From positions 1-18,330 of the forward strand of contig DDTD01000087.1 of the NCBI GenBank assembly GCA_002344005.1: a DNA stretch of 18,330 nucleotides, read 5' to 3'. The stretch is from Ignavibacteria bacterium UBA2373. Its GTDB lineage: Bacteria > Bacteroidota > Ignavibacteria > Kapaibacteriales > UBA961. This document shows positions 1-8,001 of this stretch, piece by piece (the stretch's first letter is position 1; each line of letters begins with the position of its first letter). Position numbers and translations under genes: made by a program. The notes under the pieces were generated by a model, which saw nothing but the letters and a program-made list of their open reading frames with translations, ran no database searches and was not told the DNA's origin.

Positions 1-105
1 TGAAGCATCTAGTGATAATAGAATGTAATTTATACCAAATGATATGTGAGATACAGTCTGATTTTTTAACAATGCAATGTCAATTTCTTCTGATAGTTTG
101 TGCAT
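1..105 (-). CDS. N-terminal fragment of an unidentified protein, runs off the left edge
   Basis: Reading the minus strand from an ATG at 105 gives 35 codons without a stop to the window edge. The peptide begins MHKLSEEIDIALLKNQTV and continues with a hydrophobic/polar alternation (SFGINYILLSLDAS). The pattern, a short acidic lead-in, then a 'L-x-N/G-x-T' turn, then a beta-strand-like stretch, resembles the start of small bacterial proteins of unknown function that I know only by pattern. No function is assigned. It lies 75 bp downstream of the glycosyltransferase stop on the same strand, so it could be co-transcribed with it. The ORF is too short to be certain it is coding. Confidence 0.4.
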   Translation of the reverse strand, partial: MHKLSEEIDIALLKNQTVSHISFGINYILLSLDAS

Positions 106-180
106 AATTTATTGATTTGTTTTTCAATAATTTTGTGCTAATAATATATGTGGAATAAAATAATAAGATAATGATTCCTC

Positions 181-1446
181 TTAAAACCGCGCAGCAATAG
201 CCAAAATTCTTGATAATTCACCGATATGATTACGCACATCATAGCGTTGCACCGTTTGTTCATCAGGAATTGGTAAGCATCGTTTTTGCCATAAGCCGAC
301 AATTTCTTCCAATTTTTTTTCTATATCTTTTGATGTACTTGCTTTGGCAATAATTGCCGCACCTGTTTCTTCTGCCGCTTTGATTGCAAGAGGGCTGTGA
401 ACACAAGCAAAAATTGGTTTTCTTGCACCGAGGTATTCATATAATTTTTCGGGGATATAATCAGTGTCAGAAGACAGAACCAATACATCGGCGGCAAGCA
501 TTTGTTTTATAGAGTCATAATAGGATACAAAACCGGTTTGTATAACAGATTGTGTTAATCCCATTTTCTCAATTTTCTTTTGTTGTATGCCCGCTGTCCA
601 TCCGACAAATCGCAATTCGATAGTGGAAGCATATTGCGGATTTTTTTTGATAAATCGTTCCAAACCGGACAATAAAGATTTCGTGAGTGAAGGATTGTGA
701 ATATCCCCGCAATGTGTAAGCAATAATTTATGGTCACCCTCATGCGGATAATAGTCATCGAAATACTCACCATCGAAGCTGTCAGGCACAATGGCAATAT
801 CATCGTAGCGCAAAAAGCGATAATGTTTGATAAGCATTTCTTTGGCATAACGTGAATTGACCAAGACATGGGATGCACGCTTTAAGATATCTTCTTCTTG
901 CTTGCGTTCATTGTTTTTGTGCATAGGTGTGGGATAAGACCTTGCGCTATTGCTCAGCCACATGGTTCTGTAGTCAACCACAAAAGGCAAAGAATGTTGT
1001 TCGGCAATATCGCGCGCAATGACCAAGTCCGAAAAAGGTGGAGCACTTGCCATGATAACATTGACATCTCGTTCGCGAATGATGGTTTCCGCCGCCGCTA
1101 AAGCTGCTTTTCGCCATTCGATGCCAATGTCGGGTTGGTGGAGCAATGCAGACAATCCGTGAGTATCGCCACGCAGAAGTTGCAATGGCTTACTCGGATT
1201 TTCCTTGGCTTTATTGCTTAAGCGTTTTTTTTTGGGTTTGGTGCGAATAATCTCTATGTTGAGTGACTGGCATTCTTCCACAAGAGCTTCGTCTTCATTG
1301 TAATAATGAGGCGGAGTGGTAGTGAGTACAATAGGGTTCCAATTATGTAATGCTAAGTATTTAACTAATCGAACTGTGCGCATCACACCGCTGATACCCA
1401 TAGGCGGAAAATAATGCGCAATAACCAAAACTGTGCGTTTAGACAT
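181..1446 (-). CDS. Glycosyltransferase, GT4-like (GT-B fold)
   Basis: A 421-residue protein of the usual length for a GT-B retaining glycosyltransferase. The N-terminal half has the GT4 signature: a first strand followed by HYFPPMGISG (11-20), where the acceptor-side glycine-rich loop lies, and a VVDYRTMW segment (156-163) matching the 'DxRDxW' motif of this subfamily. The C-terminal donor-binding half contains LLLTHCGDIH (241-250) and the E-x7-E-type region IPEKLYEYLGARKPI (331-345), typical of NDP-sugar binding. No signal peptide or membrane span is evident, so it is probably cytoplasmic or peripheral at the inner membrane. The sugar and acceptor cannot be told from sequence; surface polysaccharide or glycoprotein synthesis is the usual role. 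It is isolated: no other polysaccharide genes are seen here. The ATG at 1446 is the natural start because the first strand (TVLVIAHYF) follows at once. Confidence 0.87.
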   Translation of the reverse strand: MSKRTVLVIAHYFPPMGISGVMRTVRLVKYLALHNWNPIVLTTTPPHYYNEDEALVEECQSLNIEIIRTKPKKKRLSNKAKENPSKPLQLLRGDTHGLSALLHQPDIGIEWRKAALAAAETIIRERDVNVIMASAPPFSDLVIARDIAEQHSLPFVVDYRTMWLSNSARSYPTPMHKNNERKQEEDILKRASHVLVNSRYAKEMLIKHYRFLRYDDIAIVPDSFDGEYFDDYYPHEGDHKLLLTHCGDIHNPSLTKSLLSGLERFIKKNPQYASTIELRFVGWTAGIQQKKIEKMGLTQSVIQTGFVSYYDSIKQMLAADVLVLSSDTDYIPEKLYEYLGARKPIFACVHSPLAIKAAEETGAAIIAKASTSKDIEKKLEEIVGLWQKRCLPIPDEQTVQRYDVRNHIGELSRILAIAARF

Positions 1447-1510
1447 GAAAGAATATATGCTGAAAAGTAAAATTTACGATAATAAGAATACAAAAATTGG
1501 ACTTTTTGCC

Positions 1511-1556
1511 AATAAAAACAAAAATGGTCTCCCCTTGTTGAAGAGGGAAGACCATA
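1511..1556 (-). terminator. Intrinsic terminator after the RRM gene
   Basis: On the minus strand, ATGGTCT (from 1555) pairs exactly with AGACCAT (ending at 1524), and the inner pyrimidine/purine tracts extend the stem around a four-base loop at 1537-1540. The stem is followed by a T-rich run (TTTTTGTTTTTATT, about 1511-1523). This is a standard Rho-independent terminator. It sits 29 bp past the RRM stop codon and before the glycosyltransferase start, so it separates the two genes, and the glycosyltransferase must have its own promoter in 1447-1523 or depend on read-through. Confidence 0.85.
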
Positions 1557-1584
1557 GTAACGAATGTTCTTTATAGGAGTTATC

Positions 1585-1875
1585 TCAATAACGATTGCGT
1601 TGTGGACGATCGTTGGAATAACGGTCATTTTGTGGTTTCGGACGTGCTTCAGTGACAGAGATTTGTCTCTTACCCAAAGTAGATCCGTTTAATGTGTCTA
1701 ATGCTGTTTGTGCTTGGTCATCATTTGGCATTTCAACAAAAGCGAAGCCGCGGCTGCGACCTGTGATTTTGTCTGTAATGATTTTAGCTGAGGACACTTC
1801 GCCGACTGCTTCAAAGTACTCTTGGAGCATCTCATTTGTAACCCCGTAATCGAGGTTTCCGATGTAAAGATTCAT
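1585..1875 (-). CDS. Small RRM-domain RNA-binding protein
   Basis: A 96-residue single-RRM protein. The RNP2 motif LYIGNL is at residues 3-8 and RNP1 RGFAFVEM at 42-49, both with the aromatic residues that stack on RNA bases. The fold is complete by about residue 77 (RQISVTEARPK), leaving a short Arg/Asn/Gln-rich tail (NDRYSNDRPQRNRY) that probably adds non-specific RNA affinity. Such stand-alone RRM proteins are common in Bacteroidota and cyanobacteria, where several respond to cold or bind many mRNAs; that role is family knowledge, not visible here. The start at 1875 is fixed because RNP2 begins at residue 3. A strong intrinsic terminator follows, and the 104-bp gap upstream must hold its promoter if it is not read through from the large secreted protein gene. 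Confidence 0.93.
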   Translation of the reverse strand: MNLYIGNLDYGVTNEMLQEYFEAVGEVSSAKIITDKITGRSRGFAFVEMPNDDQAQTALDTLNGSTLGKRQISVTEARPKPQNDRYSNDRPQRNRY

Positions 1876-1979
1876 GTAACTAACTGAAAATATGAAAAAA
1901 TGGAATGCGAAGATAGAGAAAAAAAGTTATCCCGCAACTATAAATGCCGAATTTTCTTTGATTTGCTTGTAAATTTTCC

Positions 1980-4900
1980 TTAATATGCCATCATAAAGGG
2001 CAATGTATAGGTAAAAATGCCTGCTTTATACACAAGATAATATGCACCATTGGCAAGTGTAGAAGTCCGCACAGGGGCACTGTGAGTCCCCGGTGAGAAT
2101 ATACCCTCCGCCGCTGTCATAATCTTCTCACCCATGGAAGAGTATATTTCTACGCTTGTATAATCGGTGCTCACATTCTCAAAGTGGATTTCCATTATCC
2201 CCCGAGATAATGAAGCAATTCTGACCCCCGGTGTGCCTGAAATTTTCACCAATCGTCCATTTAGATTGCAGACATCCGTCAAAGTGAGAATCCCCTTTTC
2301 ATAGGTAAATTCCGTGGCTTTGAGGGCATTGCCAGCAATATTATCATTGACAATAGCAATATCAGAAGTTGCCGCATCGCCAAGCATGGCAAGTGCTTCA
2401 ATATCCACAAGGCGACCATCCGCAATAAAGGTCGGTGCATTGGCTTGCTGCGGATGTGTCACTATAAGTTTCATTGCGCCCGCAGCAGTTTCTGTTAACT
2501 GCGCCTGATACCCCAATTGATTCTGTGGAACTTTAACCGACAAAGGCATCATTACCGAACCATTATAGGTCAAATCCAATTCAAGGCGATAGACCTTCAT
2601 CAATGAGAATTTTGCTGTATCAGGAGATTGCAGTGACACAGAGAAGGTAAAGTTTTCGCCCGGTATTGCTTTTGTGTTTTGCACAAGTAATGTTGCCGGA
2701 TTAGCATTGGGATTATTACCTCTGATGCGACCTAAACCTTTAAGATTAAGCGTAAAAATTGTATCACATGGAGCAGAAATCACAAAGTTCGCTATGATTG
2801 AGTCACGCACTGCCGTTTTGGGGCTATACTCAATAGAAATAATCGCTGAGTCACCCGGATTGATAAGCGCAGGAAATGGTTTATCTACCACAGTAATGGT
2901 AAAAGGCGGTGAACTGACTTTATCCAAATCTTTTAATGTAATGGGTAAGCGAGAGGTATTTTTGAACACCACGACACCGGAGCGTTGTTGTCCCGTATCC
3001 ACTGTGCCGAAATCAAAACTTTTAGTCCATGAAAATACTGATGATTTTCGTGTACCTGACACGGGTAAATTCAAAGAAAGATCACATGGTTGTAAGCGTA
3101 AACGAATATTATCGGTATAGGAGCGGTCAAAACGCGGAGAAAAGCGTACAATGATTTTCTCTCCATCGCTGATGGTCTGTCCCTTGGTTAGATTAATACT
3201 GAAAGGTTCGACATTGGTCATGCTTATATCATCAATCGTCACCGCCCCGGGGAAATTTGCTAAAGAAAGCGTGATTGTATCTGCTAAAGCCATCAATGTA
3301 TCACAACTGAATACATCGGCAAAAGCAATAGATGGTTGGGATAAAACGGCTGCTGCACTTTTTTTCGTACCACGCACTTTAATCACTAATGCGGTATCGC
3401 TGCAACCATCAACAAACAGAGGTAAAGAATCAACATAATCGCCTTCTTGACTTGGTCTGAATCGAATATGTAATTGTTTAATTGCGCCGGGTTTAATGGT
3501 GTCCGGAATATTGCGTAAGCTATAGACCGATGTATCTGCAAGCTGTTGTGCTATAAATAATGGTTGTTTGGAATCATTACGAATTGCTACCGAATCCAGA
3601 ATCTCTTTATCACAGCCAAGAAGTGGTGTAAATATCAACTCAGAAGCATTGACAGCGGTCAATACAGGTTTTTTTCTTTGAGCAGTAAGAACTAAACGTA
3701 TAGTATCTTTACATGCGCCTGATTCGAATGGTATTTTTAATTCATCGGAATAATTTCCTTCACCAGATGGCGGACTATAATTAACGCGAATTCTGATGGA
3801 ACTGCCCGGCTGAATAACCTCTCTGTCCGGTATGCGTGCCACGACTCTAAATGGGGACTGTAAGTTCCACGGATAGCCAATGAGTGTCAGTACATCATTA
3901 CCGGTATTATCAATATTAAAAACAGAATCTTGCTCGGCAATTTCACATGTTAACTTTTCTGCAAAAGTGATTGAACCTCGATCGGCTGCAAAATCGGATT
4001 TAAGTTTTTCGCCTTTGAGTGTCATTGGTTGCACTGTGGTGCATGGTGATACTGTGACACTTGCCGTGCCATTGCTGATACCTTGTGTCGGGCGATTAAA
4101 GCGGAAAAATACCGATTTTTTTTCATTGGGTGCAATAGTTATCGGTAAAGGAGAGACAACCGTAAAATCCGTCGTTACATCCACCTTCGTGATATGCACT
4201 GTGTCTTTTCCGGTATTTGTAAATTCCGTTGCTGCGGTTTTGCTGGAGGTACAACCATCAAGTTGTCCAAAATCAAGATTGGGTTGACTTATAGTAAATT
4301 TTGTTTCCCTTGCAGTGACGGTCAAGGTTTCGGAAGTATCGGCACAACCGATGCTATTACTGCCGGACACCTTATATACACCGGGCTGAGTAATAGAAAG
4401 AGCATTAGTCGTTTGACCTGAAATCACAACATTATCCTTAAACCATGTATAAATCGGACCCGCTCCCGATGCTGTTATGGTGAGAGTTTCTCCTGCGCAC
4501 AGTTTTGCTGTTTTGCCTTGATTAAGAGTGACTACAGGTATAGGGATAATTTCTACCATAAATTCATCGGATTGCGCGGTGCACCCTACATCATTTGTCA
4601 CTTCCACATAGTATTTGCCCGATTGAGTAACCGCTAATGTAGATGCTGTTTGATTCGGAATGGGATTATTATCTCTATACCATTGATACTTTGTTGCCGG
4701 TGTTGAAGAAAATGTAATTGTTTTTCCTTGGCAAGCACTGATTTTCTCACCACTTTGCACTGCTCCGGTTACCGTAATATTCGGTTTATTCATTGCAGGT
4801 TTGTATGCCCTTGCCACAGCATATCTATCGGTAAGATATTGCCTGCCACGAGCTTCTCGTTCAGGAGTATCACGTTTTTCTACTTGATCTTGTTCAAACC

Positions 4901-5960
4901 TGAAGGCATACACACGGTATTTATATGAGCCGCCACAGGCGATATTCTTGAAATTACTTGGGTCATCATATGTTGTTTGCGAGGCGGGAACAATATCCAC
5001 AATACGCCAATTCCCGATTTTCTGATTAACAACATAGGTTGTACCATCCACAGGTATTCTATTAGTATCGGGGTCAGAATCGTCCGTGGTCATAATCATA
5101 TACCCTTGGATATTATCTGATGGATTGGGATCCGTCATCGGAGTCCAATTCAACTTCACATTATTCATTGTGACAACAATACTCGTAAAAGCGGGATTAT
5201 TCCATTCGGGTTCCCGTATTTTACGCCAGAAAGCTTGATTATCATCCTGACCGGCAATGTTTTTGTTTGGCCTACCTGGCGTACTGTTATTAGGAGCAGA
5301 TACCGACTTTCTATCAGAACTATTATCTCCATAATAATCTTCTAATGATAAGCCCGGATAGACACGAGTTGCAAATCCGGCTCCGGCACTGCTATGATTG
5401 AGCGAACGTGGCTGAATAGCAAGAAAATCTGCATCAGTGGATCTGTTGTGAGCTAATGCATGAATGTGATTATTGCTTCCATCACGAATTTGCAATATAT
5501 CAGAACCTGCATTAATACTTAATATTCCCGTATTATTAGCTGCATTGTCGCGAAAAGTGTCAAAGAGAACGGTATTAAAAGCTGAGACTTCGATATACCC
5601 ATCTTTAGTATCTTCATCATAATCGGGATTGACGGGGTCACGGTGATGAATAACAATAATCGTTCCTGCTCTAAGATTTTTCCACAGAGGTATATCCTTA
5701 AAACGAATACCTCCTTGCCAGCTGCTGTTACTACCAGAGTTATCCCGTAGAGTGTAATTTACTAAAGAGAGATTATCCTTGGTTACCAAGAGTTCAGTCC
5801 ACTCGGCGGTCGGTTCGGGATCAATGGGATTACCATTATTACCACTGTCTTTATATTCGCTTACCACAATTTCCGGCGATTGCCCGAAAGCATCGGAAAG
5901 CGAGAAGAATGTCGTAAAAATCAGACTGAGGGTGAAGAATATGATGTATCGTTGTTTCAT
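1980..5960 (-). CDS. Large secreted multidomain protein: LTD-like, Ig-like, five ASH repeats, T9SS sorting domain
   Basis: The chosen start at 5960 gives 1326 residues beginning MKQRYIIFFTLSLIF with a clean Sec signal peptide (cleavage probably near DAFGQ, residue 27). An upstream in-frame ATG at 6047 would add 29 residues ahead of the signal and is unlikely. Order: lamin-tail-like N-terminus (about 29-200); Fn3-like module (about 258-380); two Ig/PKD-like modules with paired cysteines (about 395-470, C410/C460; 475-550, C488/C539); five ASH-like repeats of about 100 residues (about 555-652, 653-763, 764-867, 868-972, 973-1077); a cohesin-like beta module (about 1085-1228); and a T9SS type-A-like C-terminal domain (about 1237-1326, with SVEIYSSMGEKI and LANGAYYLVYKAG). 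It is therefore probably exported by Sec, then by T9SS, and attached to or released from the cell surface. No catalytic domain is recognised; an adhesive or structural role is inferred. Confidence 0.88.
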   Translation of the reverse strand: MKQRYIIFFTLSLIFTTFFSLSDAFGQSPEIVVSEYKDSGNNGNPIDPEPTAEWTELLVTKDNLSLVNYTLRDNSGSNSSWQGGIRFKDIPLWKNLRAGTIIVIHHRDPVNPDYDEDTKDGYIEVSAFNTVLFDTFRDNAANNTGILSINAGSDILQIRDGSNNHIHALAHNRSTDADFLAIQPRSLNHSSAGAGFATRVYPGLSLEDYYGDNSSDRKSVSAPNNSTPGRPNKNIAGQDDNQAFWRKIREPEWNNPAFTSIVVTMNNVKLNWTPMTDPNPSDNIQGYMIMTTDDSDPDTNRIPVDGTTYVVNQKIGNWRIVDIVPASQTTYDDPSNFKNIACGGSYKYRVYAFRFEQDQVEKRDTPEREARGRQYLTDRYAVARAYKPAMNKPNITVTGAVQSGEKISACQGKTITFSSTPATKYQWYRDNNPIPNQTASTLAVTQSGKYYVEVTNDVGCTAQSDEFMVEIIPIPVVTLNQGKTAKLCAGETLTITASGAGPIYTWFKDNVVISGQTTNALSITQPGVYKVSGSNSIGCADTSETLTVTARETKFTISQPNLDFGQLDGCTSSKTAATEFTNTGKDTVHITKVDVTTDFTVVSPLPITIAPNEKKSVFFRFNRPTQGISNGTASVTVSPCTTVQPMTLKGEKLKSDFAADRGSITFAEKLTCEIAEQDSVFNIDNTGNDVLTLIGYPWNLQSPFRVVARIPDREVIQPGSSIRIRVNYSPPSGEGNYSDELKIPFESGACKDTIRLVLTAQRKKPVLTAVNASELIFTPLLGCDKEILDSVAIRNDSKQPLFIAQQLADTSVYSLRNIPDTIKPGAIKQLHIRFRPSQEGDYVDSLPLFVDGCSDTALVIKVRGTKKSAAAVLSQPSIAFADVFSCDTLMALADTITLSLANFPGAVTIDDISMTNVEPFSINLTKGQTISDGEKIIVRFSPRFDRSYTDNIRLRLQPCDLSLNLPVSGTRKSSVFSWTKSFDFGTVDTGQQRSGVVVFKNTSRLPITLKDLDKVSSPPFTITVVDKPFPALINPGDSAIISIEYSPKTAVRDSIIANFVISAPCDTIFTLNLKGLGRIRGNNPNANPATLLVQNTKAIPGENFTFSVSLQSPDTAKFSLMKVYRLELDLTYNGSVMMPLSVKVPQNQLGYQAQLTETAAGAMKLIVTHPQQANAPTFIADGRLVDIEALAMLGDAATSDIAIVNDNIAGNALKATEFTYEKGILTLTDVCNLNGRLVKISGTPGVRIASLSRGIMEIHFENVSTDYTSVEIYSSMGEKIMTAAEGIFSPGTHSAPVRTSTLANGAYYLVYKAGIFTYTLPFMMAY

Positions 5961-6282
5961 GAAATGTCCATTTGAATGAAAAATCAAGTGCGAAATTAGG
6001 GCTAACTGATGCAATAAACAACAATTGCAGAACTTTAGCCACTGCAAGTCGGATTATCATTTGATGAAAAATGAAAAGTTTATGATACATCTGCCGTGAT
6101 AATCATAGAATACATGATATAAGTGAATAGCGGACAAAACAGTAAAGATGGAGAGTAAGTATAAACAATTGATGTACAATGATGAGATAATGTATATACG
6201 AATCCCTATCCCGATAGCAGACAGAGCGATAATTCTCCGTATAATTGCAATATTACACCATAAATCTTAGTGAAAATTTCCT
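5961..6282. promoter_or_regulatory. Divergent intergenic region between the secreted protein and the Kdp regulator
   Basis: This 322-bp AT-rich gap lies between two genes transcribed outward, so it must carry promoters for both. I see no convincing sigma-70-type or Bacteroidota-type (TTTG / TAnnTTTG) promoter pair, no sigma-54 GG/GC site, and no open frame worth calling apart from the N-terminal extension of the secreted protein gene up to 6047. The only symmetry is a weak TATGAT...ATCATA pair (6081-6086 with 6102-6107). No function is assigned beyond being the shared promoter region. Confidence 0.4.
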
Positions 6283-7632
6283 ATGCAAACTGTTCTTATT
6301 ATTGATGATGAAGAAAAAATACGCACCTTACTCACGCGCATTGTTTCCTTGGAAGGATTTGAAGTTGTACATGCGAATACTGCAAAGAGTGCTTTGCGTC
6401 TCTTAGAATCAACCCATGTGGATGTCATACTTTGTGATGTGAAACTGCCTGATGCACATGGCGTAGAGTTAACACAAACCATCAAGAGCCATTATCCCCA
6501 CTGTGAGATTATCCTTTTAACGGCTTACGGGACTATTCATGACGGTGTGCAAGCAATGAAAAACGGGGCTTTTGACTATATAACCAAAGGCGATGACAAC
6601 AATAAGATTATTCCTCTGCTCTATAAAGCCCTTGAGAAAGTATCATTGCAGCATCGTGTGAAAGTTCTGGAAAAAACACTTCATACAGACTATTCTTTTG
6701 AGAGTATTATCGGGTCATCGTCTGCAATTCGTGAAGCGATACGATTAGCCCAAAAAGTCGCGGCAACTGACACGACGGTATTATTAACAGGGGAAACGGG
6801 TACAGGCAAAGAAGTGTTTGCTCATGCTATCCATAATGGCAGTTCGCGTCGTCAAGGTAATTTCATTGCTATTAACTGCTCCGCTTTTACAAAAGAAATT
6901 CTTGAAAGTGAAATGTTTGGGCATAAAGCAGGAGCATTTACGGGCGCGACCAAAGATAAAAAAGGTTTATTTGAGGAAGCGCATAAAGGAACATTATTTC
7001 TTGATGAAATCGGCGATATGAGCTTAGATTTACAAGCAAAATTGCTGCGTGTATTGGAAACAGGAGAATATTTACGTATCGGCGAAACAAAACCACGAAC
7101 AGCAGATGTGCGTATTATTGCGGCAACTCATAAATCTATTCCTGATTTAATGACAAAAGGACTATTTAGAGAAGACTTATATTATCGTATTTCAGTCTTC
7201 GAGATACCATTGCCGCCATTGCGACAAAGAGCGGAAGACATACCTGCCTTAGCCAATCATCTTGCGCAACGTATAGCACATACCATGAATCGTCCACACG
7301 TATCATTTTCGCATGATTATATACCATTACTGCAACATCATGAGTGGAAAGGTAATATCCGCGAATTAAAAAATGTTATTGAACGATCTATTATTTTAAC
7401 CGATGATATCAATGTCATACCCGAAAGTTTACCGTATGATATTCGTTATGGAAAAAAAATATCTTCCTCTGTATCGCATGAAGAGACAACATTAGCTATG
7501 GTAGAAAAGCACCACATTATGAAAATTTTTCATGCTACTCAAAAAAATAAAACGGAAACAGCCAAGCTTTTAGGAATAGGTATTACAACTCTCTATCGAA
7601 AATTACAAGAGTATGACATTACCGATTCATAA
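6283..7632 (+). CDS. Sigma-54-dependent response regulator (NtrC type) of the Kdp locus
   Basis: A 449-residue protein with the classical three-part NtrC architecture. Receiver domain (1-120): acidic pocket D8/D9, phospho-acceptor D52 (ILCDVKLPD), T80 and K102. AAA+ activator domain (about 140-370): Walker A GETGTGKE (170-177), the sigma-54 contact loop GAFTGA (217-222), Walker B GTLFLDEIGD (236-245) and arginine-finger region FREDLYYR (295-302). C-terminal Fis-type helix-turn-helix (about 405-443, TETAKLLGIGITTLYRKLQEY). It should bind upstream activating sites, hydrolyse ATP and open sigma-54 promoters when phosphorylated. It stands directly upstream of kdpFABC and a histidine kinase, so it most likely replaces the OmpR-type KdpE. 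The kinase partner is inferred to be the one at 14837-16561. No gene symbol is used because it is not orthologous to KdpE. Confidence 0.93.
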   Translation: MQTVLIIDDEEKIRTLLTRIVSLEGFEVVHANTAKSALRLLESTHVDVILCDVKLPDAHGVELTQTIKSHYPHCEIILLTAYGTIHDGVQAMKNGAFDYITKGDDNNKIIPLLYKALEKVSLQHRVKVLEKTLHTDYSFESIIGSSSAIREAIRLAQKVAATDTTVLLTGETGTGKEVFAHAIHNGSSRRQGNFIAINCSAFTKEILESEMFGHKAGAFTGATKDKKGLFEEAHKGTLFLDEIGDMSLDLQAKLLRVLETGEYLRIGETKPRTADVRIIAATHKSIPDLMTKGLFREDLYYRISVFEIPLPPLRQRAEDIPALANHLAQRIAHTMNRPHVSFSHDYIPLLQHHEWKGNIRELKNVIERSIILTDDINVIPESLPYDIRYGKKISSSVSHEETTLAMVEKHHIMKIFHATQKNKTETAKLLGIGITTLYRKLQEYDITDS

Positions 7633-7665
7633 TACGAAGAGTAGCTTATCACCCAAAGTATTCGC

Positions 7666-7704
7666 TGCGCAATAGCCCTTCATGCGCAAGGAGAGTATCT
7701 CCTT
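7666..7704. other. Two adjacent hairpins after the regulator gene
   Basis: TGCGCA at 7666-7671 can pair with TGCGCA at 7683-7688, and immediately next AAGGAGA (7688-7694) pairs perfectly with TCTCCTT (7698-7704) around a three-base loop GTA. The stems share one base. No T-run follows, so this is not a standard intrinsic terminator. It could protect the 3' end of the regulator transcript, slow read-through into kdp, or be fortuitous. Confidence 0.4.
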
Positions 7705-7732
7705 TGATGAATAGATGAAGCCCCTACCCTGC

Positions 7733-7805
7733 CATTTTGAAAAACACCATATCAAAATGATAGACTTTTTTGAGGTATGCACTTTCTGTACAATCACTTC
7801 AAAAA
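7733..7805. promoter_or_regulatory. Candidate activator-binding inverted repeats upstream of kdpF
   Basis: Two inverted repeats share the half-site TTTTGA/TCAAAA. The first is perfect: CATTTTGA (7733-7740), 11 bp, TCAAAATG (7752-7759). The second is TTTTTGAGGT (7767-7776) with ACTTCAAAAA (7796-7805), 9 of 10 bases complementary, 19-bp gap. Their placement, roughly 55-110 bp upstream of a possible sigma-54 -24 element at 7843-7848 (TGGTAC), is where NtrC-type regulators normally bind as an enhancer. That they are bound by the regulator encoded next door is inference from position and symmetry. Confidence 0.45.
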
Positions 7806-7841
7806 TTTGATGTATAAAGAGTTACGTTTATTCCCCTGATT

Positions 7842-7858
7842 TTGGTACATTTATAGTC
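7842..7858 (+). promoter_or_regulatory. Weak candidate sigma-54 promoter for kdpF
   Basis: TTGGTAC matches the -24 element (TGGCAC) in 5 of 6 core positions, and at the correct 12-base offset the -12 element reads TAGTC rather than TTGCA, keeping the G but losing the C. It would place the start of transcription near 7869, about 47 bases before kdpF. A second partial -24 (TGGAAC, 7867-7872) has no -12 partner. The expectation of a sigma-54 promoter comes from the adjacent NtrC-type regulator; the match itself is poor. Confidence 0.25.
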
Positions 7859-7915
7859 TCTCAGGGTGGAACAGTATATAAACATATACATATTGTTTCA
7901 CTTTATGATGATACT

Positions 7916-7993
7916 ATGATATTTCTCTTCATTCTTGCCATTGCATTGTTCCTGTATATGGGGCATGTTTTATTCTATCCCGAAAAATATTAA
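7916..7993 (+). CDS. kdpF: Potassium-transporting ATPase subunit KdpF
   Basis: A 25-residue ORF that is one hydrophobic helix (MIFLFILAIALFLYMGHVLF) followed by YPEKY. KdpF is a single-span peptide of about 25-30 residues that binds between KdpA and KdpB and stabilises the complex, and the C-terminal 'PEKF/Y' ending is typical of the Bacteroidota versions as I know them. It ends 8 bp before kdpA, and its stop codon overlaps the kdpA ribosome-binding site. It is easily missed by gene callers because of its length; the position directly ahead of kdpA is the strongest support. Confidence 0.85.
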   Translation: MIFLFILAIALFLYMGHVLFYPEKY

Positions 7994-7997
7994 AGGA
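7993..7997 (+). promoter_or_regulatory. Ribosome-binding site of kdpA
   Basis: AAGGA, starting within the kdpF stop codon, lies four bases before the ATG at 8002. It is one of the few recognisable Shine-Dalgarno-like sites in the window and supports the 8002 start and translational coupling of kdpA to kdpF. A second ATG follows directly at 8005. Confidence 0.5.
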
Positions 7998-8001
7998 ATA
8001 C

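Noticed and set aside
1652..1849. Plus-strand open frames opposite the RRM gene and opposite the large secreted protein (for example 2674-3120, 3880-4287)
   Set aside because: They are antisense to strongly supported domains and show no recognisable motifs or starts of their own.
5961..6047. Upstream in-frame ATG that would extend the secreted protein by 29 residues
   Set aside because: The extension precedes a perfect Sec signal peptide starting at 5960 and contains unremarkable residues; the internal ATG is the sensible start.
6081..6107. TATGAT / ATCATA inverted repeat in the divergent region
   Set aside because: Only six base pairs, AT-rich and unsupported by a second copy; expected by chance in this sequence.
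7633..7915. c-di-AMP (ydaO-type) riboswitch ahead of kdp
   Set aside because: The conserved purine-rich blocks and pseudo-two-fold architecture are not visible; only simple hairpins are present.
7905..7919. Four-codon ORF (MMIL) whose stop overlaps the kdpF start as ATGA, possible leader peptide
   Set aside because: Too short, with no regulatory codons or attenuator structure; overlap of ATG-rich sequence is likely chance.
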